From positions 62,001 to 126,000 of the forward strand of contig NZ_FWXY01000002.1 in assembly GCF_900176365.1 (NCBI RefSeq): 64,000 bases of DNA, in the 5' to 3' direction. This document shows positions 17,567-25,421 of the stretch, piece by piece. Source of the DNA: Desulfocicer vacuolatum DSM 3385 (GTDB lineage Bacteria > Desulfobacterota > Desulfobacteria > Desulfobacterales > Desulfobacteraceae). Position numbers and translations under genes: made by a program. The stretch's first letter is position 1. Each line of letters begins with the position of its first letter. Below the pieces are notes generated by a model that ran no database searches, had not been told where the DNA came from, and saw only the letters and a program-made list of their open reading frames with translations.

Positions 17567-18697
17567 TTAATTTCCAGAATATATTTTTTTTAAGTGATCA
17601 ATATAACTATTCCAATTATACTTCTCTCTGGTCTGTTTTATTGAGTTCTCTCTTAATTTTCTCAGGAACTCAGGATCAAAAAGTAATTTTTTTATCGATC
17701 TTACGTAATCTTTTGAATCATTAATACCAACTATAATACCAGTTATGCCATGTTGTATAACTTCATTGTTTGACTCAACATTTGATGCGACAACCGGAAC
17801 ACCTGCAAAAAGGGATTCAAGGATTGAAATTTGAGGGTTTATTGATAATTTTCTATACGGCGCTATAACCAATAATGATTGTGAAAGCAACTTTTCAATA
17901 GTGATTTGATTCTCGTATGGATGTATATAAACAAATACATTTGTGAATTTAAATGATAGCTCATTTATTGAGTGTTCGAATTCACTACCTGGTCTTATTG
18001 CAAAAACAAATTTTTTTCTTTTAAATACAGGCGCTAATTGCTTAACAATACTTATCATTATATCTGCACCATTATTATAATCAGCATTTCTCCAAAACAA
18101 AATAATATCACGCTGCCCATCATTAAAAATGGGTATTATGTTTTTTACGATGCCAGGTTTAATAACGACTGATTTGTGTTCACCAACAAAACTTTTCCAT
18201 TTTTGGGCCACAAATTCTGAGTTAGATATAATTAAATCAAGATTACGAAAAAAATTAAAACCTGATCCTGTATAAATTTGTTCTGGCTCAGAAATTGGCG
18301 AGAAAAATACTCTTTTATTAGCAAAAATTAATTTTGAAATAACCGCAACCATGCCAGTTTTGTAACCACCAAAAAAATGAATTAGAGAATAATTTTCCTT
18401 CTTGATAAGAATTATAAGCTGAACAATTTGAATAAATGACCTAAAAAGACTAACACCTTTTTTCGGCCATTTTTTTGTTGAGTGTAAAACGGTTTTGATT
18501 TTTACATTTTCTGACAAATCAATCATTAAATGATTTGCCCCTTTTGGCTTTGTTGTAATGAAATCAACATTTATATTTTTTTCTGATAACAATGAAGTGG
18601 TTTTTAAAGGTATTTGAACATGACCAGACACGCCGTAAAGTTGTTCTTTCAAATAATACGCTTCCGTCACATAAATTGCTATTTTGGAATCTTTCAT
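17567..18697 (-). CDS. Family-4-type glycosyltransferase
   Basis: A 376-residue GT-B enzyme. The N-terminal domain includes KEQLYGVSGHVQIPLKTTSLLSE, a glycine loop for the acceptor side, and LIHFFGGYKTGMVAVISKL. The C-terminal domain has ILFWRNADYNNGADIMISIV and NPQISILESLFAGVPVVASN, the donor-binding helix with the usual Glu-rich pattern. Only seven bases separate it from the upstream methyltransferase gene, so they are probably co-transcribed and the pair may build and cap or modify the same glycan. Donor sugar unknown. A terminator follows. Confidence 0.72.
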   Translation of the reverse strand: MKDSKIAIYVTEAYYLKEQLYGVSGHVQIPLKTTSLLSEKNINVDFITTKPKGANHLMIDLSENVKIKTVLHSTKKWPKKGVSLFRSFIQIVQLIILIKKENYSLIHFFGGYKTGMVAVISKLIFANKRVFFSPISEPEQIYTGSGFNFFRNLDLIISNSEFVAQKWKSFVGEHKSVVIKPGIVKNIIPIFNDGQRDIILFWRNADYNNGADIMISIVKQLAPVFKRKKFVFAIRPGSEFEHSINELSFKFTNVFVYIHPYENQITIEKLLSQSLLVIAPYRKLSINPQISILESLFAGVPVVASNVESNNEVIQHGITGIIVGINDSKDYVRSIKKLLFDPEFLRKLRENSIKQTREKYNWNSYIDHLKKIYSGN

Positions 18698-18704
18698 GGT
18701 ACAA

Positions 18705-19433
18705 TTAGCCTTTTTTGATAATTATATAACCTCTCGAAGCAAAACGCCATATAAAGATTGCTGATAATTTCTCGACCCACTCCCAAAATCCTAAAAAAAA
18801 CAAAGGAATTTTATTTAAAACAGTTTGAGAGAATATTAAAATACCTGATTCCTTAATTACAGAACAGTTGTTGCTCCTTGCATAATTTTTTATCTGATTA
18901 AATGTTAGTCTTACAGAAGTTGTATTACGTACGAAAGGTCTTGATCTGTTTGCAAATTCCACAAGAATTACCCCTTCTTTTTTGGCAACACGAATCATTT
19001 CACTGATCGTACTTATCGCATAGTCTTTTGATTCAGTAGAATTTAAAACACGAATTGCAAAAACAAAATCAAAACTGTCATTTTCAAATGGCAAGGAAGC
19101 ACCTTCAGCAACCTGAAAATCAACATTTGTTAATGAAGCACATTTTTGTTGAGCGATTTTAATCATATCAGGGGAAGGATCTATGGCTCTTACTTTGAAG
19201 CCCTGTTTTGCAAAAAACTCAGAGAATCGAGCTGTACCGCAGCCAACTTCAAGCACATATGAATTCTTGCTTATTATTTGTATTGTTTTTTTTAACTGAG
19301 TTAATTCAAGATTGTGAAAGACTCTACCTTGTTTAGATTTAAACCTTCTATCATCATAAGTATAAGCACCATCACCTATATAGGCAGTACTACTGATGTT
19401 GATTTTTTTATTTTTTTTTATTGTATCGTACAT
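18705..19433 (-). CDS. Class I SAM-dependent methyltransferase
   Basis: A 242-residue Rossmann-fold methyltransferase. Motif I is VLEVGCGTARFSEFFAKQG, followed by the acidic VRAIDPSPDMI (ribose contact), the motif-II region FDFVFAIRVLNS and a later VILVEFANRSR strand. The N-terminal 70 residues place YDDRRFKSKQGRVFHNLE before motif I. Its position directly ahead of a glycosyltransferase suggests O-methylation of a sugar, possibly at a chain end, but a small-molecule substrate cannot be excluded. The 3' end is basic and hydrophobic (WRFASRGYIIIKKG). No other gene of the locus shows a methylation role. Confidence 0.7.
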   Translation of the reverse strand: MYDTIKKNKKINISSTAYIGDGAYTYDDRRFKSKQGRVFHNLELTQLKKTIQIISKNSYVLEVGCGTARFSEFFAKQGFKVRAIDPSPDMIKIAQQKCASLTNVDFQVAEGASLPFENDSFDFVFAIRVLNSTESKDYAISTISEMIRVAKKEGVILVEFANRSRPFVRNTTSVRLTFNQIKNYARSNNCSVIKESGILIFSQTVLNKIPLFFLGFWEWVEKLSAIFIWRFASRGYIIIKKG

Positions 19434-19753
19434 TCTGCACCTTTTTTATTTTTGTTAAGTCTGAGGCTGTTTATTAAATGGTGTACAAATTGACATCTCA
19501 AATTGTATCATTTCCTTAATACTCTCAATGAGTTACTCCAAAAAGTTTTTGACCAATTTACTGTTTTTATTAGAAAAACTATCCTTTTCAACACCCATTA
19601 TTACTGCCTAAGCAACATAAACCCCACTTTTTTCCATTTCAATCCAAAGAATTCTCGTCGTCTTCGTAATTTTTCTTCACCCCTAGTACAAGGCAGTTAT
19701 TTTTTTTAAAATATGTTCATTTTTGCTGACGTCCCCCTTTTCTTTTTGCTATA

Positions 19754-19956
19754 ATTGGCACTGGTTCAGTTGAATAGGTAGTGTATATTTCTAAAAATAT
19801 TAGAGAATATCCATATTTAATATGAGAAAAGGGGTAAAAACAAGCCTATTTCTAACTGATATGATTTGTCAAGGTGATTCAAGCTGTTCTGAAATCCTTG
19901 ATTTTAAAGACTGTCCAGGTTTAGCTGATTACCTATTTAACTGAACCAGTGCCAAT
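19754..19956. mobile_element. 203-bp element with 26-bp inverted repeats (one mismatch)
   Basis: 19754-19779 begins ATTGGCACTGGTTCAGTT, and its complement lies at 19931-19956 with one mismatch in 26. A complete 40-codon frame fills most of the interior. No clear target duplication was found. It resembles the joined ends of a larger IS whose middle has been lost. Confidence 0.55.
19822..19944 (+). CDS. Small 40-residue frame inside the inverted-repeat element (uncertain)
   Basis: ATG at 19822 to TGA at 19944 encodes 40 residues beginning MRKGVKTSLFLTDMICQGDS and ending CPGLADYLFN. The stop lies within the right inverted repeat. No ribosome-binding site of note precedes it. It may be an in-frame fusion of the first and last codons of a lost transposase. 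No family recognised. Confidence 0.25.
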   Translation: MRKGVKTSLFLTDMICQGDSSCSEILDFKDCPGLADYLFN

Positions 19957-20033
19957 AAATCAAGTACTTTATATTTTTTTCAACATGCAAGAACCTAACT
20001 GGTCACCACTGGGATAACCGATTTTTCAATTTT

Positions 20034-20219
20034 GACAAAGGAACTTACTCAACACGTTCCAAACACCTGAACCATTACTGGTACCTGACCCAGATTGAAG
20101 TCTGCTCTAATATGATTTTTAAGTCCACCCTTTACCGCACCAGTCTCTTTGAACGACTTTTGGACAAGTTTTCTCGTGTCGGATTGCCCGACACTATTGC
20201 CAGAATGTTCAGCCGATAA
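20034..20219 (+). pseudogene. C-terminal fragment of a transposase
   Basis: The plus-strand translation from 20034 reads DKGTYSTRSKHLNHYWYLTQ, then IFKSTLYRTSLFERLLDKFS and ends TIARMFSR with TAA at 20217-20219. The upstream frame is interrupted immediately. The helical, basic ending and its place next to a 24-bp inverted repeat suggest the 3' end of an insertion-sequence transposase, family not determined. Confidence 0.45.
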
Positions 20220-20244
20220 CTTGCCCGTACAGGTTCAAATTTTA

Positions 20245-20268
20245 GGGCTTGATCATAAGATCGGCCAT
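20245..20268 (+). repeat. Left 24-bp inverted repeat bounding the IS110-containing segment
   Basis: GGGCTTGATCATAAGATCGG plus CCAT is the exact inverse complement of 22045-22068. It follows the stop of the transposase fragment by 25 bases, the position expected for a terminal repeat of that older IS. Confidence 0.6.
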
Positions 20269-20288
20269 CATCACAATTGGTGGACCAA

Positions 20289-20375
20289 CGGGGTCAGGCT
20301 TGTGTTATTATATTTTTGACAACAGCCTGTGTTTAAAGACAAATTCAAACAAAAGTGTCAATAACGCAAGCCTGA
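20289..20375. repeat. REP-like inverted repeat of the GGGGTCAGGCTT family
   Basis: GGGGTCAGGCTTGTGTTATT at 20289 pairs with the complementary half around 20355-20375 (AATAACGCAAGCCTGA). It is a divergent member of the repeat family that dominates 34-61 kb, here outside the duplicated region. Confidence 0.5.
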
Positions 20376-20451
20376 TAATCATATAAAGAGCACAGGGGAA
20401 ATTTCAACGCTAATGGTTGATGGTTTGGCAGATGTGGCCTGTAAGAAACAC

Positions 20452-20480
20452 GCCAGGGGGATTTTTAGTGTCCCCCTGGC
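20452..20480. other. GC-rich hairpin upstream of the IS110 transposase
   Basis: GCCAGGGGGA and TCCCCCTGGC form a 10-bp stem with a 9-base AT-rich loop. It lies about 105 bases upstream of the transposase start. It may be part of the element end, or a terminator that shields the transposase from outside transcription. There is no U-run. Confidence 0.45.
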
Positions 20481-20512
20481 TTATGGGAACACATACTTTT
20501 AAAAGAAAATGA

Positions 20513-20585
20513 GACACCTCCCTAATTATAGCACCTACTGCTATAATACCAGTTATGATTAACCATTTGGATTTAGGAGGTGTCA
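20513..20585 (+). promoter_or_regulatory. Transposase promoter within an RBS-sequestering hairpin
   Basis: GACACCTCC at 20513-20521 is complementary to GGAGGTGTC at 20577-20585, which contains the ribosome-binding site (AGGAGG) of the transposase. The extended -10 promoter TGCTATAAT (20539-20547) lies in the loop. Transcripts begun outside would fold and hide the ribosome-binding site, while those from the internal promoter would lack the left arm. This is the logic known for IS10-type protection from read-through; its use here is inferred. Confidence 0.5.
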
Positions 20586-20586
20586 G

Positions 20587-21600
20587 ATGAAATTTTACGC
20601 TGGAATTGATTTGCATTCAAGTAATAATTACATCGGCGTCATTGATGAGACGGACAAAAGAGTATTTGGCAGGCGGATTGATAACCATCTGCCCTGCGTT
20701 CTATCTGCTCTGGAACCGTTTAAGAAAAATCTCGATGGTGTCGTGGTTGAATCGACCTACAACTGGTACTGGCTGGTGGACGGTCTACAGGAAAACGGAT
20801 ACAAAGTCCACTTGGCTAACCCGGCCGCCATTAAGCAATATGAAGGGTTAAAATACACCGATGACAAATGGGATGCATTCTGTCTGGCGCACATGAAACG
20901 ATTAAATATCTTACCTGAAGGCTACATCTACCCAAAAGATTTGAGACCGGTCAGGGACCTGCTGAGAAGAAGGAGTCTGTTTGTCCACCAGCGTACCAGC
21001 CAAATCCTGAGTCTTCAAAGCATGATTACACGAAATCTGGGTATTCGAATATCTGCTCAAAATATTCGAAAATTCGGACTCGATAGAATGGATCAGATAA
21101 ATGATGTAAATCAAGCGTTTCTCATAGAAAATCAGCTGGGAACCATCGAGCATCTGGACAAGACCATTAAGGGTATGGAAAAGCAGGTGTTGTCCCAGGT
21201 CAAACTCAAGGAGGAATTCAGGCTGCTACAGTCCATTCCCGGCATTGGTACTATCCTGGCGCTGACCATCATGCTGGAGGTGGGAGACATCAAACGTTTT
21301 AAAAAAGTCGGCCATTATTCATCCTACTGCCGCTGTGTCAAAAGTGAAAAGACCTCCAACAGCAAGAAAAAGGGAGAAAACAACAAAAAGAACGGCAACA
21401 AGTACCTGTCCTGGGCATATGTTGAGGCGGCCAATTTTGCAAACCGGTTCAGCCAAGAGGCCCAGCGTTTTTTTCAAAAAAAACAAGCAAAACGGAACAG
21501 GATCGTTGCCACCAAAGCCTTGAGCAACAAGCTATGCAGGGCATCATATTACATCATGCGGGATCAGGTTCCCTTTGATGAAGCAAAACTGTTTTGCTGA
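20587..21600 (+). CDS. IS110-family transposase (DEDD recombinase)
   Basis: An intact 337-residue transposase. The N-terminal RuvC-like DEDD domain starts FYAGIDLHSSNNYIGVID (first Asp), then VVVESTYNWYWLVDGL (Glu) and KYTDDKWDAFCLAHM (Asp pair). The C-terminal transposase_20 domain has LLQSIPGIGTILALTIMLE with the helix-hairpin-helix-like GIG and a serine-rich YSSYCRCVKSEKTSNSKKK segment in which the catalytic Ser is expected. Family members are guided by a bridge RNA transcribed from the element's non-coding end, and a candidate follows the stop codon. AGGAGGTG lies seven bases before the ATG. There is no frameshift, so the element may still be active. Confidence 0.93.
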   Translation: MKFYAGIDLHSSNNYIGVIDETDKRVFGRRIDNHLPCVLSALEPFKKNLDGVVVESTYNWYWLVDGLQENGYKVHLANPAAIKQYEGLKYTDDKWDAFCLAHMKRLNILPEGYIYPKDLRPVRDLLRRRSLFVHQRTSQILSLQSMITRNLGIRISAQNIRKFGLDRMDQINDVNQAFLIENQLGTIEHLDKTIKGMEKQVLSQVKLKEEFRLLQSIPGIGTILALTIMLEVGDIKRFKKVGHYSSYCRCVKSEKTSNSKKKGENNKKNGNKYLSWAYVEAANFANRFSQEAQRFFQKKQAKRNRIVATKALSNKLCRASYYIMRDQVPFDEAKLFC

Positions 21601-21780
21601 GTTTGGTTGCGGCAGAGAACCCGTATAGGGGTTGGAATGAAACCATCAAGCCTGATTGGAACCTGCCGCAACCACTATAATGGTTTTTTGACTTGATTCG
21701 CCTATGCCGTGAGCCTGTATGGGGTTGGTTTACAACCATAAAATCTGAAAAACAAAACAATTAGCCACGGCATGGTACTG
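21601..21780 (+). ncRNA. Candidate bridge RNA of the IS110-family element
   Basis: Directly after the transposase stop are two tandem stem-loops. Stem 1 is GGTTGCGGCAG (21605-21615) with CTGCCGCAACC (21663-21673), with an inner AACCC/GGGTT hairpin. Stem 2 is ATGCCGTG (21704-21711) with CACGGCAT (21766-21773), with an inner GGTTG/CAACC hairpin. Both loops share the phrase GTAT(A)GGGGTTGG followed by AACCAT, as expected if one loop reads donor and the other target around a common core. Bridge RNAs in the downstream end are known for the IS1111 group. This is inference from symmetry. Confidence 0.5.
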
Positions 21781-22044
21781 AAGATTTTCTGGGGTCCGAA
21801 TGGACCAGGGGCCGTGTATTAAGCCGTGAAGGCTAATGCACACTCGCCTTGAACCCGATGGGTGACTGGTGCGGATCAACAAACCCGCAAACCCACACGA
21901 TGAAATAACAGGTGCAGGTCAGGGATAAAAGCCGTGTTGAAAGAGCAAAAAATAGTGTCAGAAGTCAAGAAAAAAGGAAACTTTTTTCATAGGGGAGGTG
22001 TTTTTTCTCTTGACTGGCCCTTTAATGGGTGACCCCAACTCAAA
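21781..22044. other. Non-coding right part of the IS110-containing segment
   Basis: 264 bases after the candidate bridge RNA contain no convincing gene. An AGGGGAGGTG stretch (21999-22008) resembles a ribosome-binding site but leads to no frame. The right boundary of the insertion sequence could not be fixed. Confidence 0.35.
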
Positions 22045-22068
22045 ATGGCCGATCTTATGATCAAGCCC
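22045..22068 (-). repeat. Right 24-bp inverted repeat bounding the IS110-containing segment
   Basis: Exact inverse complement of 20245-20268, with similarity extending outward through AAATTTT. IS110 elements themselves lack long terminal repeats, so this pair belongs to another, older element. Confidence 0.6.
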
Positions 22069-22150
22069 AAATTTTCAGAACACGACATGTCATCCTCCTG
22101 TGCCCCCGACGATGTAAAAGTGTGTTATGCAGCCTGACTTTTGGATCCTC

Positions 22151-22179
22151 GCCCAGGCCCCCCGCGGGGGCCTCTGGGC
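22151..22179. terminator. Strong GC hairpin downstream of the 521-residue glycosyltransferase gene
   Basis: GCCCAGGCCCCC and GGGGGCCTCTGGGC form a near-perfect stem about 50-80 bases beyond the stop codon of the minus-strand gene at 22231. No U-run follows on either strand, so factor-independent termination is uncertain. It may instead be an IS-end structure. Confidence 0.35.
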
Positions 22180-22230
22180 GTAATTTCGACTGCTGTCTTT
22201 GGAGGTGACAACTATCCTGCCACAGGGGGA

Positions 22231-23796
22231 TCATCTGTGAAGTCCTTTATGAGATCTTTGATAATTGAATTTAAATTTATTCATAATTTTCTCTCTTATT
22301 TTTAAATAAAAATCACTTGGAGCACATAAAAAAATTCTATACAATATAATAAGTTTTTCGAAAAAGCTTGTTATTGTTCTTAACATTAGCATCTTAGAGA
22401 AAAAATAGTTAAATTCGGAATTTGGCAAATTTATATATTGATTTAGATAATAGTCATCATCCATCTCTACATCACCGGAATATACTTGCTTAGGGGTAGG
22501 AGAAATATCGCAAAACAAAGTATGTAGCGCAGATTCAAACTTTGTTTTCCTATATCTATTATTCGAAAAGAATGAAGCATTTTTTGATCTTTCATCCTCA
22601 TAAATTATCAATTTTTCTGCTTCAGTAAAAAATTCATCAATATTTTGTGGCTGTTTATAATTGTTTAGATCAAAAAAATCTTCAATACATCCAGACGCAT
22701 TTCGTTTTTCTCCTATACCTATGATTGGCTTATTATTTTCGGTCCCGTACAAGACCGTCAACCCTCCTTTCAAAGGATAAGATTCAAACAAAATATCAAT
22801 ATTCTTTACAAGCTCATAAAAATCTTTTCTTCTGCCTAAAAAATAAAACCTTTTTTCTAAATTGTTTTCTTTAATAAACTCTATGATCAGTCTCTCGTTG
22901 CCCCAACCTGCTAAACAAAAAACAAAATTTTTATTTCGATCTAATAATTTCTTGACTGCATAAAAGTAGGCTAAACTTGGATCCAACAAATACTTATTAA
23001 GGTTTGCCCCACTTAAACCTACTACCTTTCCTTTTCGATCAAAAGGCAACCCTAAAAAATTTATTTTTTGAACTATTGGATAATATGGTATATGAAAAAT
23101 TTTTTCTGGAGAAATTTTTCTCCGGTTTGTTGCTAACAAGTACCCAAATTTTCTAAATTCAATAAAAAAATCACTACAATTTTTTCCCAACCAAAACGTA
23201 TGATCATTATGAACAATATAATATTTTGTAACGTCTTCAAAGGTGCAAAAAGAAGCATATCCAACAACATCATTAGGGACAAAATGAAGAAATGCTTTTT
23301 GAGGCATATAATCCTCAATTTTCTCAACGATTTTTTTTATTTTCTCAACATATCCAGAACACTCAGGAATAAAGAGTTCTACATAATCTGAATTTTCAAT
23401 GAGTTTCAAAATATTTACACCTTCCAAAGTGTATTTTTTATCTGGAATAATAAAGAGAACCTCAATTTCATTTTCAATAAAATAATATAAATACTGCTCT
23501 GTCAGGGCTCCACTATCAATTATTTGAGAATTATAGAAAATTACCTTATTAGGTTTAACTGGCTTAATATTAATATTCCGGTGAAATACGATTTCTTTAG
23601 AAAGTTCTTCAAGAATTTTTTCTAAATCATCATCACAGAAATTATAAAGAATAGGATATTTCCATGCGATAAAAGCGCAAAAAGCAACACACAAAAGAGA
23701 TTTCTCGAACTTATCTTTTTCAAAACATTCATACGCTTTTTTTTTATAAAAAGAATATTCTTTATTTAAAAAATTTTTATTTAATTTAAAATCCAT
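22231..23796 (-). CDS. Large GT-B-type glycosyltransferase (family uncertain)
   Basis: A 521-residue AT-rich gene product without signal peptide. Residues about 1-85 are helical and unrelated to known domains by eye. About 95-240 form a Rossmann-like N-lobe (NKVIFYNSQIIDSGALTEQY). About 255-400 form a donor lobe with GKVVGLSGANLNKYLLDPSL, FCLAGWGNERLIIEFIKENN, FYFLGRRKDFYELVKNIDIL and ESYPLKGGLTVLYG, the layout of GT-B enzymes such as GT4 or GT41 relatives. It lies directly after wzx in the minus-strand order. It may transfer the AT-rich locus's unusual sugar. The C-terminal 100 residues carry an amphipathic, basic end that could attach to the membrane. Confidence 0.6.
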   Translation of the reverse strand: MDFKLNKNFLNKEYSFYKKKAYECFEKDKFEKSLLCVAFCAFIAWKYPILYNFCDDDLEKILEELSKEIVFHRNINIKPVKPNKVIFYNSQIIDSGALTEQYLYYFIENEIEVLFIIPDKKYTLEGVNILKLIENSDYVELFIPECSGYVEKIKKIVEKIEDYMPQKAFLHFVPNDVVGYASFCTFEDVTKYYIVHNDHTFWLGKNCSDFFIEFRKFGYLLATNRRKISPEKIFHIPYYPIVQKINFLGLPFDRKGKVVGLSGANLNKYLLDPSLAYFYAVKKLLDRNKNFVFCLAGWGNERLIIEFIKENNLEKRFYFLGRRKDFYELVKNIDILFESYPLKGGLTVLYGTENNKPIIGIGEKRNASGCIEDFFDLNNYKQPQNIDEFFTEAEKLIIYEDERSKNASFFSNNRYRKTKFESALHTLFCDISPTPKQVYSGDVEMDDDYYLNQYINLPNSEFNYFFSKMLMLRTITSFFEKLIILYRIFLCAPSDFYLKIREKIMNKFKFNYQRSHKGLHR

Positions 23797-23847
23797 ATAC
23801 TCTCACTCTATTTTTTCATCAAAATACCCGGTCTTTTGTTATGCTGG

Positions 23848-25359
23848 TCAATGGTATGGATTAAACATTTTACCTAAAAAGGGAATTTTCACAATCATCC
23901 GATAAACACGATGTTCTTTTCCCAGTCGTGCCAGTAACTGCCGTAAAGAATAAGCTCCGACCACAAATGACAAAATGCCACCAAAAGCCATACTCCACAA
24001 CCCAGGCAACACAAGAGAACCCACAAAAACACAACCCACAATGAAAAGCTGACTGATAATCAAACGTTTAGTAGCTTTATCCCAAGAAAAACAAATCAAG
24101 TGCCTTGCAATAAGCCGAACACCAAAAACATAGAGCACATACATCGAAAAAAATGCAATAGCAGCGCCACATAAACCAAAAAAACGAAGCCCAACAAAAA
24201 TAAAAAAAATATGCAATACATTAAAAAATATCTCAGAAGAAATAAACCAATATTTTTCGCCTTTCGCAAGCTGTATAAACGCCATAGGCCAAGATATCAC
24301 TCGTAAAAAACACCCCATGGCAAACCAACGCAACAAATCAACGGCTGGGGCAAATTGAGTGGAGTACAAAAGATTGATGGCCAATGGAGCTAAGGCAAGG
24401 GTTGCAACTATAGCGGGTGTAGCAAGTAAAAGACCTATTTCAGTCTGTTCGTTAACCAAACAAACCATTTCCTCGTGATCCTCGGAAACACCTGCCAAAC
24501 GGGGATAGAAGTCTGCCCCCATGGCACCGAGTACAAAATTAAGAACATAACCGGAAATAGAAAACGCAGCTTGGTACATACCTAAGCCATCCATCCCAAT
24601 ATCACGGACAATTAATGCCCGGGTGGCATAGGCTGTAAATGTTGTGGCCAAGCCTCCGACCATAAAGGCGGCACCCAGTCCGAGCAAGCTTTTGGCACCA
24701 CTAAAAGTTTCTCTCCAGGACATAGGGATACTTCTTTCAAACAACTTTCTGGAAAACCACCAGGCCGATCCAAGATTAAACAGGGCAATTGCCATCAATG
24801 ACGGTACAATTCCTGCTTTCCCAAAGGATGCATACAGACCTATGCTGATCACGGCCCCAGCTGTTGAGCCAAGAATTTGCACTCGAACCAAATCCGTAAT
24901 ACGTCGCAATCCCTGAATTACTGCCATCTGTCCCTGTGCAATGGTGGTAACAAGAACCACCATAGACAAAAGCATAAGACTGACAGCGTGATCTGAGTTT
25001 CCAAAGGTCAACTGGCTGACCGGAACGGCCAGAGCAGCCAAGACTACTGCACCGACCAAGCCTGTCAGCCAACACATTCGACGTAAAATAGAAACCGTCC
25101 GTGCGACTGCTTCTTCATCTTCTGATCCGGATGAAACGGCGACATCACGAACTCCACTCTGATTGATGCCAAGCCCAGCGAGTTGAATACCAAGCTGAAT
25201 TATAGATTGGTATGCCCCTATTAACCCTACACCTGAAGGCCCGATAAGTATAGCCGCAAATTTAGTTGAGACAACCCCGATCATCATTCTTATGAGCTGG
25301 GAGCCACCGACCATGGAAGAGGATTTTAATATTTGAGAATAGGACTTCTGATTTGTCAA
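23848..25359 (-). CDS. wzx: O-antigen flippase (Wzx-like, MOP superfamily)
   Basis: A 503-residue polytopic protein with about 12-14 transmembrane helices. The N-terminus SSSMVGGSQLIRMMIGVVST and the helix GPSGVGLIGAYQSIIQLGIQ match the MOP-type Wzx/RfbX pattern, and GLGMYQAAFSISGYVLNFVL marks the second half. It moves undecaprenyl-PP-linked repeat units across the inner membrane for Wzy. The start is TTG at 25357-25359, chosen because GGAG lies four bases upstream and no ATG fits before residue 15. Composition here is less AT-rich than in the downstream glycosyltransferase gene, marking a boundary. A Wzy candidate and a Wzz complete the pathway. Confidence 0.85.
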   Translation of the reverse strand: MTNQKSYSQILKSSSMVGGSQLIRMMIGVVSTKFAAILIGPSGVGLIGAYQSIIQLGIQLAGLGINQSGVRDVAVSSGSEDEEAVARTVSILRRMCWLTGLVGAVVLAALAVPVSQLTFGNSDHAVSLMLLSMVVLVTTIAQGQMAVIQGLRRITDLVRVQILGSTAGAVISIGLYASFGKAGIVPSLMAIALFNLGSAWWFSRKLFERSIPMSWRETFSGAKSLLGLGAAFMVGGLATTFTAYATRALIVRDIGMDGLGMYQAAFSISGYVLNFVLGAMGADFYPRLAGVSEDHEEMVCLVNEQTEIGLLLATPAIVATLALAPLAINLLYSTQFAPAVDLLRWFAMGCFLRVISWPMAFIQLAKGEKYWFISSEIFFNVLHIFFIFVGLRFFGLCGAAIAFFSMYVLYVFGVRLIARHLICFSWDKATKRLIISQLFIVGCVFVGSLVLPGLWSMAFGGILSFVVGAYSLRQLLARLGKEHRVYRMIVKIPFLGKMFNPYH

Positions 25360-25421
25360 TTTACTCCAAACGTTTTAAAATTTTTCCGGATTTCCACCTG
25401 ATAACAATTTTGTGGAACACA

